A DNA stretch of 64,000 nucleotides. Origin: Dryococelus australis. Lineage: Eukaryota; Arthropoda; Insecta; Phasmatodea; Phasmatidae. A program made the translations under genes and the position numbers. Location of the stretch: assembly GCA_029891345.1 (NCBI GenBank), contig CM057009.1, positions 86,351,916-86,415,915 of the forward strand, in the 5' to 3' direction. Under the pieces are notes generated by a model. The model was not told the origin of the DNA and did no database searches. It worked only from the letters and a program-made list of their open reading frames with translations. Below, in pieces: positions 22,206-34,299 of this stretch (the stretch's first letter is position 1; every line of letters starts with the position of its first letter).

Positions 22206-23759
22206 ACCACCTGGGAAGAAATTTTTAAGTGTTTTTGGTGATGACAATGCTTGTTTCAAGAAACAGAAAACTAAAAACTGGATGACTGTTAGTCCGTGGA
22301 TCTTCTTTCGTATGATTAAAATTTTGGCAAGGTAATATCTAGAGACAGATATTGTTTACTTTTCCAAGCAGAGTCTGTTTCATACCACACTGGTTTTCCA
22401 CTTTGGGCAGCCACAAGCTAAAAACTTGTGATATATTTAACATTTCATAAATACAGTTGGCAGCATAATATATGGAAAATACATATCAGTACTTTAATTA
22501 TGTTTGATGTGTTTCAAAACAAATAGATTAAAACAATTATTTGGGGTCATACTGGCACAAATATATTTTAGTAAAGGCTCCTTTCAAAACTTAACCTTGA
22601 CTAAAAAAGTTCAAAGCAAAGTTAAAACACACAATAATTTAGTTCTCAATAATCTCGTGTAGAATCTTACGGAGCGTTAAAAAATATGTTACTTCCAAAC
22701 CTTCATAAAAAAATCTCTGTACGTTGCTCAAACAATTATTAATTATCCTTGTATTTAATACTGTTAAATAATCATGGTTGACTAGACAAGTTATTGAAGT
22801 GTATAAAGGAAGATGGGCATCTTGATGGATCCCTTTAAAACCTTCAACCTATAAAATTCTGAATAAAATGTACAATAAAATGTTACCTAAAAATAGGTAA
22901 CTGTGATATCGATCTTTCGATCCTACCAAGGCCTCACAATTTGTACTACGCCCATGGGTGTGTCGTGGCAAAGCAAGCCTGGTTGAATTCACTTGAGTAG
23001 AGAAATTAGGCCACAAAAAGACACACCATACAAAACATTAAAAATTCAAGCAAACACACAGCTAGCAGTATTTAGCTACACCAAAACTCAATTTGGAAAG
23101 GCAATCAAACTACAATTTAGAAAAATACCACTATTACTGCGTGCCCACTACAAGATGATAACTACGCTACAAATTAAATAAAAGTATTACCAAACCCTAT
23201 TTTGGAAAAATGCCAGCACCACGACTCACCATACATAGTCTCTTACTCGGCTGCACAGGCATATTAAACCTAAATTACAAACTCATATTGCATCATAAAA
23301 ATAAATGACTGACAATTTGACTAGGTCGCATCATATGTTGCTGGCTGAGGCGGTAACAGCTGGTTTTGATACATGATGCAAGTGAAGTTTAGCAAGGTTT
23401 AAGGCGTAAACACGACGCACAACGAACTGCAAAAGAAACAGGCCACCAGAGTGCATGCCCTTAAATCAACTTAAGCCAAGAGCCAAAAGAAATAGTGATG
23501 CACAGCAGGAGGGGAAAAGAGGGAGGGAATAGAGGGCAATCAAGAGAAGAGAGATGAGTTTGCCACCAAGAATACTACTTTGTAGAACTGATGTATCAAT
23601 ATATATTAATGGTGATGGCAGTATCGCCGTCGCTAACTAACTCCATTCACCCAGGAAGCCGTCAAAATGAAAAGAAAAATCAAGGAATCAGCTTTTATTA
23701 TTAGCAATAATAATATTTTCAGTCAACTGAGTATTGAGTTAAAAAATATGTGTATCCCT
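22206..23759. other. No gene recognised
   Basis: Anonymous DNA between the left piggyBac copy and an LTR-like promoter region. The stretch 22900-23000 is slightly richer in GC and includes GGTTGAATTC, a possible weak B box. Confidence 0.35.
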
Positions 23760-23859
23760 GGATCCCATTAACTAAGAGAGAAACATCTTTGCAGCTCGAA
23801 GCAACAGCAAAATCTCAATCCATTCAAGATCACATTAGCCAATTATAACCACTCTTAGC

Positions 23860-24040
23860 TGCACAGCCAATAAGGAGACAGCTTGACTGTCATTGGCTGT
23901 GGCAGAAAAACAGTGGAAAACTATATATACCCATGTTTTTCCAGTCTACTCATCAGTTGCACTTGTGTTCTTGGACTCTGTGTGTCGTTTCCTGAAGATG
24001 GGAACAGATAACAGTTCCAGAAGCGCCACATTCTGTCTGT
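23860..24040 (+). promoter_or_regulatory. LTR-like core promoter with TATA box
   Basis: CTATATATAC at 23921-23930 is followed about 30 bp later by TCTACTCATCAGTTGCAC, a plausible initiator region. Upstream are AGCCAATTAT, AGCCAATAAG and CATTGGCTG, CCAAT-box-like in both orientations. Downstream, GAAGATGGGAACAG...AACAGTTCCAGAAG (about 23992-24023) can form a short stem. The layout resembles the U3-R-U5 of an LTR or pseudo-LTR, but no second copy was found in the window. Confidence 0.4.
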
Positions 24041-24062
24041 TCTGGAAAAAACAATTCTGTTT

Positions 24063-24560
24063 GTGCAAGTTTCTTTGTTGTGTTGGTTTTATTTGTTTAA
24101 GGAGATAACTAGCTTGTGTTGTCTCCGGTGTGTTGTGTGTTGGTAGTACATAGTTTTTTCATATACATATATAGTATATTAGTTTTCTGCATTTACTTGC
24201 TGTTCTGTTTATTAGACTCAATTCCTTCATGAAATTTTCGGGCTTGATGCATATATAATCTCGACTACAGCATACCTGGCTTGTATTCTGTCATGTCTGG
24301 TTAAACTGCTGTGTTTGGGTGCATTTTCTTTGTTGTGTTGCCCTATTTTGTTCGTAATTATTTTGTCAATATTGTCCTAATTGTTGCAAGCAGATTTCTA
24401 GCTGATTTTTTCTATGTGTTATCTGTTGGTTGTGTATATATACAAATCTTTTTCATAATTAGGTGCTGTTCTGTTTTTTGTCTCTATTCCCTCTTTGGAA
24501 TTTTTCAGTGTTGTATACATATATTTATTTTCTCATCCATAGGTTGTATGTCTTATTTAA
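24063..24560. repeat. Imperfect tandem duplication, about 260 bp
   Basis: TTTCTTTGTTGTGTTG occurs at 24068 and 24326, and TGCTGTTCTGTTT at about 24197 and 24464, in the same order with similar spacing. The unit is T-rich, so the 129-residue hydrophobic open frame across the second copy is probably compositional. Confidence 0.5.
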
Positions 24561-25421
24561 GTATTTTTTCGTGTTCAGTCCTGTTTTCACATGACAGACA
24601 TCGGCATCACAATGGTGAATGTCCAAAAATTTTCAACCAGTCATTCACCCCCACTGCACTAAACATTCAGAGATCACATTCACCAGAAAGTGGGTTTTGA
24701 ACCTGTAACGTAACTAAATATTACAACGTTCACTGCCGGAGCGTAGAGAAGTATGTGGTTTAAAAGAGAAAAATAATATACTAAAACTAATGCCCATTAC
24801 AGACAGTAGCAAATTCATACCTCAAACAGCACCTCTGATGCAGAAAAGAAAACTCCTGGACTACAAATGAAAGAGGAGCATCATTAAAAGAAGAAGCATT
24901 TGGCAAAACCACTGATAGAGATTAAAATTAATAATAAATAAAAATGTAAATTTTTTTAATGGGAGTTAATTAAAAATAGTTTTTTTTTTAAATCTAAAGA
25001 TTCACAATCTTTTAGATGTAAGATATTGGAGAATACAAATTTTAATTTAAAAGATAAAGTTAATTGGAGTGGCATTTTTGTATGAATACTTCAGCGAATT
25101 TAAAGGTGTGAAATTCGGCAAAACATTTTTATCCTGCTCTTTTTTTTCAAAATACTTGACAAGGTAAGGAGGTTGGGGTGTTTTTCCTGGTAATGGAGAT
25201 ACTCTGTGAATGTTGGGCTGGTGTACGAGTTGTCTGTGAAAAGACTGTGACCTTGGTTCAAGAATTACTGCATTATTTTGTCAAAACATTGTAATGTTGC
25301 AGGTTATGTATTTTTTAACAGTTTTTATAAATTTGAATTGAGAGTTCTGGTTTAATTCGCTTTCTCTTTTGCTAGTGAGTGTAATATTTTATTCTTTGGT
25401 GCCATGTGGAATATGAGTATT

Positions 25422-25497
25422 TTATTAGTATTTGAAGTTCGTGGCCTTATTTAGAGTGTTTATTAGTATTTGAAATTCGTGGCCGTATTTAGAGTGT
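25422..25497. repeat. 38-bp tandem duplication
   Basis: A 38-bp unit starting TTATTAGTATTTGAA begins at 25422 and again at 25460, with two or three differences. A third partial unit (TTATCAG) follows. The surrounding 24.7-26.0 kb shows no gene; it may be the leader of the retroelement whose gag starts at 26778. Confidence 0.75.
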
Positions 25498-26097
25498 TTA
25501 TCAGTAGTGTGTTTGCTTTTTCAAGTTTCAGAGATTTTTTTCAACTTAATTGGCCGTTTTCTGATCGTTAGCAAGTTTTCTTCTAAATGTTCAATGAGTT
25601 TGGAAGAGACACAGTTTAGTCTAGCCAATACAAAGAATTTGTGCAAAGGATTTCCATATCTATAAGTAGGAGTAGGGATAGACATGACTCATGGAAAAGA
25701 TTTGAGTCCCGGCCATTTCCATTTTTAGTTATGTAGATTGAGAAGATGTTAGGAGAGGGGATAGACATGCACCGAGCTGAGAGCTAGGAGCCCGGTGAAG
25801 TAAACAGATAATAACTAGCCTGGAAGAATGCATGATGGGGTGGCGACATGCTCATGTTGTTTCTCGCAAGGCGAGTTGTTTTTAATATGACGACGTTAAT
25901 TAGTGATTTACTGTTATGCAGTTTCATGTTTGTTTATATCATTAAACTGTTCATCTTGTGAACCTGTGATATGATCTTTGAAGTTTAAAAAAAACGAGGA
26001 ATTATTTTTTCTAATTTCAATATGGCGCAGTTAAATATCATGACTCTACCACTGTAGGGAAGTTGAGCTGTATTGCTCCAGTCGTCATATTCATGAC

Positions 26098-26250
26098 TAC
26101 GCAACATTACTTTTATGGCAATGATGTGTTATGTTACATTTATGGTGACTGCCATGGGGCTATTAATTAGCCTTCGCAACATTACATTTATGGCGACTGC
26201 TGCGGGGGCTATTAATTAGTCTTCACATTTCATTTATGGCTGCCTGGCTG
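26098..26250. repeat. Minisatellite-like repeat in the retroelement leader
   Basis: Units with CAACATTACATTTATGGCGA, a GC-rich middle and GGGGCTATTAATTAG recur about three times with changing length (26103-26180, 26175-26222, 26225-26250). Confidence 0.55.
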
Positions 26251-26777
26251 CGGGACCTGTTTAACATGACTGAGGAAACAGTGTTTATAAATGGAGCAGC
26301 AATACATTAATTACGAGTCCATGACAGTTCTTCCGAATGAATCGACAAGCTGGTGAAAGGCGAGCAGTGCGACGTAGTAGTGTTCCAGTCCAGCATTCAG
26401 CATTCCATTCCAGTGTTCCAGAGAGCTACGAAGGACAAAGGTACAACATACAACCACCATCAACAGGATATAAAGGTGTTTACCACGTCGGAGAAGTCAT
26501 CAGTCAACATTGAAGCTAGCAGTCAAACTAAATTCAACGCTTTATATTTTGGTTGTCATAATAGGTTATGTTGTTTGGTAGTAGTTAAATTCGTGTTCAA
26601 CTAAAAAATTGAAACTCAAGAAAAGATGCCAACAAATTGCAAGAGTAAACATGAAAAAAATCTTGTTGTACGAGATCACAGTTTTTTCTATTGGTTTTCG
26701 TTTCTTGTGTGTTAAACTTTGCAAGGAAGTATGTTTACAGTTAAAATATTGTACATGTTAAATAGTATAGATTCATA

Positions 26778-28130
26778 ATGGCTGGCAAAGGCGAAGAGCG
26801 AGCAAGCGTAGGAGATGACTATTTCGGTTTTGATAATGAAGTATTAAATCAAGGAACCGACGTAAATCTGTTTAATTTGGAAGGGAGTCCTTCAGGTTCA
26901 GATATTAGCAATGTAAATAAGGAAAATCAGTGAAACAGAAACACCTGAATTAAGTGAGTGAATAAGCCTGTTACTAAAGCTCATGACTGAACAGTCACTT
27001 AACAAACAAAAACAGTCACTTAATGAACAATAATAGTCACTGACCGAACAAAACCATTTAATGAATGAACAGAAAAATGAGTTTCAACAATTAGCAGGAA
27101 AATTTGATGGACTTAAAACTGATTTGTAATGATTTTTAATTAACTACAAACAATCAAAGTGCTGTGAATAATAATAATAAACTTTGTTAAGAATTAAAGA
27201 TTGACCTAAATGTCAAATTGACAGAGGTTGGGGAGGAATGTGCAAACAAAGTAAACAAGTCTGAAAACAGGGTTGTAGAATGGGCAAAATCTGTTTCGCT
27301 AAATGAAAATGAATTTGTAAAATGCAAAAACTATTTAGAAACTGTAGCACAAAATTACAAATGTTTGAAAACAAATGTAAACAAAATTCAGGTAGCACAG
27401 AAACAGGTAAAAGAAATTGTTTTGGCACAAGAGGAAAAATTTTTAGAAAGCAGTGAGGAAATAGAAAGAGTACAGTTATAAGTTCATGATCAAACCAGAG
27501 AGGTACAGCAGAGTGAAATCCATACATAGCAGGTAGAAGAGATTTTAAAGAGAAAATGTTGGAATAATTTTTCGGGAAAGCACGGCTATAGGCCAGCATT
27601 TAGAAAATACTAGGGAGGAATGTAATATTAAATGTAGAAAGGTTTTAAGTGACTCAGTTCCTATAAGTGCAAATCAATTGCTGCAGCAAATTGATAATTT
27701 TGAAGAGAGTGTACCTAGTGGTGAACAGATGTGTCAAGGAAAATGTAGTACAGAAAGAGAAATTTTAGATATGCGGAATTGGGTGGGTAAACCAACCTGT
27801 TTGTAATAAATTAAATAGACAATTAGAAACAGACATTGTGTTACACCAGTCAGGACTTATTGAGAGTACAGTACAAGTAGTAAAAGATTATTGTGAAAGT
27901 GTGAGGTACTCTCGAGCGAAACAATATTATGCATTGCTCAGAAAAATTTTTGTAAGGCGAAGAAAAGGATTGAAACACAATGTTAAGAAAGTAGTGAAGA
28001 AAAAGGGGTATAGATTTAAGGGGGTTGGCTTAAAGACAGTAGGGAAATGGAAAAATGTGACGTACAGTGGGAGGAACGTTATGAGAAAGAAGGAATGGAA
28101 CTGGAGAGAGAGAGTGAGAATGTTGTAGAG
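26778..28130 (+). pseudogene. Degraded retroelement gag-like coding region with coiled coil
   Basis: The ATG at 26778 opens an acidic start (MAGKGEERASVGDDYFGFD). After a frameshift near 26920 come glutamine-rich heptads (MTEQSLNKQKQSLNEQ, repeated at DNA level between 26985 and 27110). A long charged helical stretch follows at 27218-27480, then a part with a short CNIKCRK cluster and, from 27838, a Lys/Arg-rich tail. This resembles Gag of LTR retrotransposons: coiled coil, then basic region. No protease, reverse transcriptase or integrase follows before 30.2 kb, and neither LTR pair nor primer site was identified. It could also be another coiled-coil protein gene in decay. Confidence 0.4.
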
Positions 28131-28179
28131 AAAGACAAGGAAAAACAAATAATGACAGGCATGCTGTAAAGTAGACATT

Positions 28180-30204
28180 TAAGTTTTTTAAACTTTTCGT
28201 ATATAGTTTTTTAATATTTTGTGGTACTGTTTTTTTAATAACTTTATTCTTCAGTGATAAGAATAAGAATGATAAGTTAAAGTGTGTAGTGTAATAATAA
28301 TTTGGTTAAAATAAGTATACAAGATGGAAGAGAAAGTAGGGTTATGGTATGTACAAGATAAAGGTGATGAATTATTATTTTTTTTTTTAACCTTGGGATA
28401 GGCAACAGGTATTACATTATTTTGTGTGTGACATGTTTCCTTGTTGCGGCCATGGTACGCAAGGACAACATAAGTTTGTCAAAAGTGGTGTGATTTCACT
28501 TTGTATGTAAATAGGGTCCAAATTGTGTAATACTAGTGGACATTTAATTGTTTAAATTATAGTTTTTTTGTGCTTCCATAAAAAGATATTTCTCTTTTAG
28601 TGCATAAATGTTGATTATTAAGGTTTAAAATAACATTTCTGTCGGGTCAGGCATAAAGGGTGACATCTGCTGCCAGTAAAGTTTTCAGGAAAACTGGTAC
28701 GACCTATGCTCTGAATTTTCCTACTTCATTTTCCACTGTTCTAGTTCTGTCTTTCTCCTATCTAGTCTGTCGTGGGTGGCACGTGGCAACCCTTCTCTTA
28801 CTTGTCCAATGGGGTCCCACTCACAAAAATTTATCTTGTAGTCTAATTCGTGACGTGAATCTGTCTGCACTTTCTATTATTTACCTTCTTTCATGTTGTT
28901 TTCTTCAGACAATCTACTAGTGGCTAGTCCTGTCCTGACCTTTTAATGTCATCACTACTTAGAAGATAATTTTTTTGTGATTAAATGATTTGCTAAACAA
29001 AGCATACACATTGTGTTTTTATAGTGTTTTGACGGATGAACCGATCAGTCCCTTCGGGGACCTACCACTATACAGTACCAGGAAATTTAGAGTTACCAGC
29101 TTAGAAGAAAATTTTGGCTGATTCAGGCAATTTTAGCATACTTTGTTTATGTGTGTTAAGGGAAGGAGAGTTTAGAGGAGATGAGTAATTAGCAGTACAA
29201 TGTAAGGAATATTTGGAGTAATAAGAAACAGTTATGAGTTTTCAAAACTTAAGAAAAAATGTAGATATAATTTAAAAATTTTTTAATGTGATGTTATTAA
29301 AATATTTTTAGTATAAGTGTGAATTTATGTATTTATATTTGTGTTTGTACTTTTCGGTGTTCTGAAGAACACTTAACTAGTTGTATGTACATGTATTTTT
29401 CTCACTATTTAAAATATAATTTGATCATAAGAAAGTTTGAGTTGTGAAATGGTTGTTTTTGTGAAAATTAAGGTGTACAAAATTTAATCGTAAAGGGAAG
29501 AATTTTATCTTGACAGGATTTTGTATTTTCATAAATGTGTGTTTCATTTGTGTGTAAATATGGAATTAGTACTTGTACTTGGAGCTGAATACCGAACAGT
29601 AACAATGAATACTAAACAAATTTGTATCTGTTTCAAATGTTAAAAAGTTTATTTGAATATCATTAAAAAAATAATTAATTTTAAAAAGTTGGAAGTTTGG
29701 AAAATATAAGAGCTGTTGATGTACATGTTTAAGAATGTAGTTATTTTGCAATGAAAGGATAGTTTTGAAAAGTGGAAATTTCTTAAAGTTAACACTGTAT
29801 ATTAGATCAAAAGTTATAAGTGATATATATATATATATTTTTTTTTATTTATTTTTTTTAATTCAATGTTGATAATTAAAATAAAAAGTTGAGGTATTAT
29901 AGTGTGTTGGAAATGAATAAGATCGAGTTGCAATGGTAAGGGGTTGCTCCAGTTTTTAAGATGACCTTGAATCTTAGCACGAAGAGTAAGTTTTTGGGTG
30001 GAACAGGTTTGAGTCTTTTTTTGTCATCACTACCCTAGATATTAAAAGGTTTAAATTTTCGTAGTTATTGGGGCAGACCTGGATCACCTTTTAAAGTGTT
30101 GTGGGCTTATCCAAGCAAAGAACTAAAGTATTAATGAGCAGACCTAGAATTAATATGGCATATATAGTATGTTCACACTCAAACTTAGCTGGAAAATAGA
30201 TAGA
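28180..30204. other. No gene recognised; contains a UUCG hairpin
   Basis: AT- and T-rich DNA, perhaps the remaining non-coding part of the retroelement to its left. The one structured spot is GTCCC-TTCG-GGGAC at 29048-29061. An AT microsatellite lies near 29822-29840. Confidence 0.35.
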
Positions 30205-31955
30205 AACTTAAAAATAATTGAACCCAGATGGTCTCAGTCCATTTGTTCAGTCTTGAAAACTTGGTATGGTTAAAGTACATTGGAACAATTTTTGGTGAAA
30301 AAACATTTGGAGTGTTCTAGCACTGGAGTTTTCTGAATTAAATCCGGGAAGTTTATGTGGATTTGGAAAAAATGTTCACTTATCCAATTTAATTTATTCT
30401 CTGTATCACAATTTTTTGAACACAGTTATTTGGTGGTGGCACATTAAAAATGTCATCACCACAGTAAAAAAAAATTATTTGTGTCAAAATCACTTCCCAA
30501 ATCATCAGTTGTATTTAAGTTCATACATTAATTTCACTTTGACTTCAGTAAGTCCCTACATAATCGCTATTATTCTCCTGTGCATTCATAAACTAAAAAT
30601 TATGTTTTCAAAGGTAATTGTTTTCACTACTAAACATTTTTTCCATGACATTAAGCACATATTGAATGCGAAATACACATTTTGTGGAGAATAAAACATG
30701 TCTAAATAGTTTTTGTTTAATGAATGTTACAATAACGTAAAGTAAAATAGGTGTTTCAAAAATAATAGTTTTTATTTGCCTGTGTGTTTTAATGATTGTA
30801 ATAAAACACTGAATGGAAAAAATGCAGCTTTCTCAAAAGAAAAATACTACAGAAACAATTTTGATTCATTTACAATGTTGCAATTACATGATGATGTATA
30901 ATGTAAAATAACTTAATCAAACGTAATTGTTTTTATTCGTCACCACTTTTTGTTGACTGTAATATGAATTTAAATTATAATAATATGTTTTGCAGAAGAA
31001 AATGTGCTAAAGTGAAGTTACGATAAGCACTACCCACATAAAACTTGATATACTGCAACATATATTCAATCAAAAATGTGCCACAGTGTTCTATACAAAC
31101 CACAAGTTAGCAGCACATGATGAATGAATAAACATGTAAATAATAAATTTACGAAAGTAGCACATTGTAACCTAAAACAAAAAAATATATAAATATGCAC
31201 GTGGCACAAATTTTTAGTGAGTGAAAAGTTGAGATTTTTTTTATTTGAAAGTGGTTGTTAACTGTGCAACAGATAGTAATAGGAAATGCAAATTTGAAAG
31301 CTATTTTAATGAAATTTCTTTGACATGCAAATTGATAGAAGTTATTACACAGAAAAAAATACAAAAATAATTTAAATTTAATTTTTTTTAATTGAAAAGA
31401 AGGGGGAAAGGGGGGGGGGGGGGGTTCTTAAAAATTATTCATACTATTTTTATTTTATTCACAAAATATAATTGTAGGATTATTATTTGCTTCTGAAATA
31501 TTATTTAAAAATTTGTGTATGATCAAAAATATTTCTTTTAAATGATTAAGTACGGACAAATTATCATCATCCTCGTTATCTAAGATGTTTAAAATTAGTG
31601 CAAATAGGGCCTTAAAAACATACTAAGATGTGCTTGAATCAGGTAATATGAATCGGGTACTTATGAGCCACTCCCTCAAGAGAGCAAAACCAGATATGTG
31701 TCACCCCCTTCATTACCACTCTTTGGAGTTAGCTCAAACTGCTGCCAGAGTTTGCCTAGAGAGTGTTTTCTAAAGTGTTAAATGTTATAAATGTATTATT
31801 TGAAGACAATAGTTGGGTTTGGTGCTATTGGGAGACAAACAATTGAGATGAAATTTTAAAGAAGTAGGTACTCCATTAAATAATGAAGGTGTAGTTAGAT
31901 ACATTTGAAAATTTCTTGTTTTGTGTGGGAAGCTGCTAGCAATAATTTTTGATAG
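30205..31955 (-). mobile_element. piggyBac-type element, right copy (coding strand minus)
   Basis: Reverse complement of parts of 19297-22205. The transposase N-terminus lies at about 30500-30230 on the minus strand, more degraded than the left copy. It lacks the 1.1-kb segment seen in the left copy. A run of 15 G at 31410-31424 is an internal polymorphism-prone site. The outer end lies within about 10 bp of the TTAA that starts the hairpin element at 31962; TTAA is the piggyBac target. Confidence 0.6.
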
Positions 31956-31961
31956 TTACAT

Positions 31962-32761
31962 TTAAAGTTGAAGCAAAGCAACTGTCTATGGAGCACTGCA
32001 TCTGACTATACAGTGTGAATAACTCATAAACTAGTACAGACACCATAAAAATTGTCAGAAATGTGTGATTTATGCTGTATATGAAAGAAGAATGTATATA
32101 TTTTGCAATATTACAAAATATTTTATTAAAATATAATTTTTAAATATAAAAAAATATTTGATTAAAATAGTGTGTATTTTTAACAAAATTGAAGCGCATT
32201 TCCATTCTGGATGCTTCGGAAAGCAGAATTTGCAAGAAAGTCTTCTTCAGGAAAGTTGATCATAATATTTACTGCGATCATGAGTAGTAAAATCATAGTA
32301 ATTATGTATAATATCAATTTTATAATCAACTTAATTTGCGTCAGTTTCAGCCATAAATGTTTGTGAAAAATGGATGCATATAAAAATAATTATAAAAATT
32401 ATTTCATACATTATTATCACAATTTTCTTGCACACAATCACAGTAAACATTATGACGATATTCCGTAACAAAGATTTTCTTCCAAATTCTGCTTTCTGAA
32501 GCATCCAGATTGAAAATGTTCTTAAATTTTGTTAAAATACGGACTATTTTAATAGATTATTTTTTTACATTTAAAAAGTATATTTTAGTAAATTGTTTAA
32601 TAATGTTGCAAAATATATATATTCTTCTTTCATATACAGCATAAATGGTACTTTTCTGAAAGTTTTTGTGGTGTCGGTATACTACATTTTTATTTATGAG
32701 TTCTTCACATTGTATAGTCGGGTGCAGGGCTCCATAGACAGTTCCTTTACTTCAACTTTAA
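31962..32761. mobile_element. Foldback MITE, 800 bp, near-complete hairpin, TTAA ends
   Basis: TTAAAGTTGAAG at 31962-31973 is mirrored by CTTCAACTTTAA at 32750-32761. The inverted arms continue, with modest mismatch, to about 32330 and 32375, leaving a loop of about 45 nt. Landmarks in both arms are CTGTCTATGGAGC, CTTTCATATACAGCATAAA and its complement, GCAGAATTTG and its complement, and TTTACTG. TTAA at both ends suggests mobilisation by a piggyBac-superfamily transposase. No protein is encoded. Confidence 0.8.
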
Positions 32762-32861
32762 GACACTTAAAATCCTAAATGGGAACTGTAAACTACTTCA
32801 GGCCCATTTAAAAAAAGCAAAAACATTCTTACATAAGAAAAGGGCTAAGAACAGTAACAAA

Positions 32862-33068
32862 ATGGATGTGTTTACTATTACATGTTTGCTGATCTGCATT
32901 GCTTCATTTGCCCATCCCAGTCGTGCAAGCGAAGTAGTGTGTGAAAACTACGCTAGTTACCTGAGAGCGTGTGGATATTTTGAAAGGCACACCATTGCTT
33001 CAGATAAGCGTATTGTGACTTGTGCAGCTCTAATCTTGGGCAGATTGAATTTGCATGGTGATGTTTGA
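32862..33068 (+). CDS. Short ORF with signal-peptide-like start
   Basis: The 68-codon frame starts MDVFTITCLLICIASFA, a hydrophobic stretch of signal-peptide type with a possible cleavage after SRA (residue 22). The mature part would be about 46 residues with cysteines at 27, 37 and 54. The start codon context (ACAAAATGG) is good. No family is recognised and nothing links it to neighbours. The frame could be the first exon of a longer gene, since CATG|GTGATG near its end looks like a weak splice donor. A chance ORF remains quite possible. Confidence 0.25.
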   Translation: MDVFTITCLLICIASFAHPSRASEVVCENYASYLRACGYFERHTIASDKRIVTCAALILGRLNLHGDV

Positions 33069-33580
33069 AAGAATGATCTGGTGAATGCCCTAGCCCCTCA
33101 GCATGACTCACAGTGTGGGAATTTTCTAGATTGAGGCAACAAAACTACTTAAGTCATGACGGGCCTTCGAGCCGACAGTTGATAGTTTGGAGGTTTGTGC
33201 GATGTTAGGCAACAAGTTTGGGAAGACGGTGAAGCAACAAGCCAGCAGAGCAATGAGTGGTGACGAAAGTGACCATCGGGAGTGAAGTTTGTGGACTGCA
33301 AGCATTGATGATATGTGGAGAGAGACTGGTGAGCGAGACTATTCAACTGGATGTGCAAGTGACAGACATCTGGAATGATGGAAATAGACAGATTGAATAT
33401 GTGTAAATATTGCTTATGAATTAAGTGACTCTAACCAATACAGAGTCATTGAGGACTGTAATTAGAATTAAGATATACATTAAATATTACACTCATTGAA
33501 AAAAAAAACATGAGTAATAATGGTTATAGCTAGTTTAATGTTGTAAATAATAGCTGTTTGAATACATTAAAAATCAAATT
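33069..33580. other. No gene recognised
   Basis: Mixed-composition DNA. The part 33149-33360 is more GC-rich and could be an LTR or leader, but has no partner copy in the window. Confidence 0.3.
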
Positions 33581-33587
33581 TATTTAG

Positions 33588-33840
33588 GACCGTGGTTGTG
33601 TAGTGTTCAGACTACTCGCCTCCTTCCCAGGCAAACTGAATTCGCATTTGGGAATCTTGCTGAACAATGTGTTTTCTCGAGGATTTCGTATCCCTCACCC
33701 GTGCATTCTGGCACTGCTTCATACTCATCTCATTTCATCTTCATCAGCTCTCAAGATCTCGGTGTTAAGAGCAACCCAAACCCCTCCACTCCACCACTCA
33801 AATTTAGTTCTTTTACAAGAGCTGATTTAGAAGTCACGGC
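33588..33840 (+). repeat. tRNA-derived SINE, copy 3 (most complete)
   Basis: The head reads GACCGTGGTTGTGTAGTG, an A-box-like TGTAGTGTTCAGACTACTCG, and about 35 nt further GAATTCGCATT in B-box position. This is the usual RNA polymerase III promoter of a tRNA-derived SINE. The body contains GTGCATTCTGGCACTGCTTC, TTTCATCTTCATCAGC and TCAAGATCTCGG, shared with the two other copies. All three copies lie in the plus orientation. Confidence 0.7.
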
Positions 33841-34299
33841 AACTATTGTTTATCTCCCGAAAATGGCCCAACACAGGAAATGTACTATGTACATTTGAAA
33901 GTGTACGACATGTTCATTTTAAAGGTGACACCACATGGGGTATGGATGCAGGAATCTTCGGCAAGGAACAAAGACATACATGGCTGCTTGAAATCACTGT
34001 TTGATATATTCTTGTACGAACTGTGTACACTCATGTGAACAGGTACATATTGTACTTATACGAGCTGTTAAACATCCTTCAAATTAGTCTCAGAGGTTGT
34101 CAATGGTTCATTGCCAACAATGAGGCAGACATTGTCACAGCATTTCGACGAGAGGTGGCACACATTGATGGATCTCATGCAGCCAATGGTAATTCCTGTT
34201 GTTACGGGTACGACAATGAGATAGCTTGGAGATCTCGTGGAAGCAGCCGCGGTGCAGTGTTTGGGTGATTACAATTAAACAGGTGGGTCGGCAGGAAGA

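Noticed and set aside
24311..24700. 129-codon hydrophobic frame resembling a multi-pass membrane protein
   Set aside because: Falls on the second unit of a T-rich tandem duplication; Phe/Leu/Ile content follows from base composition.
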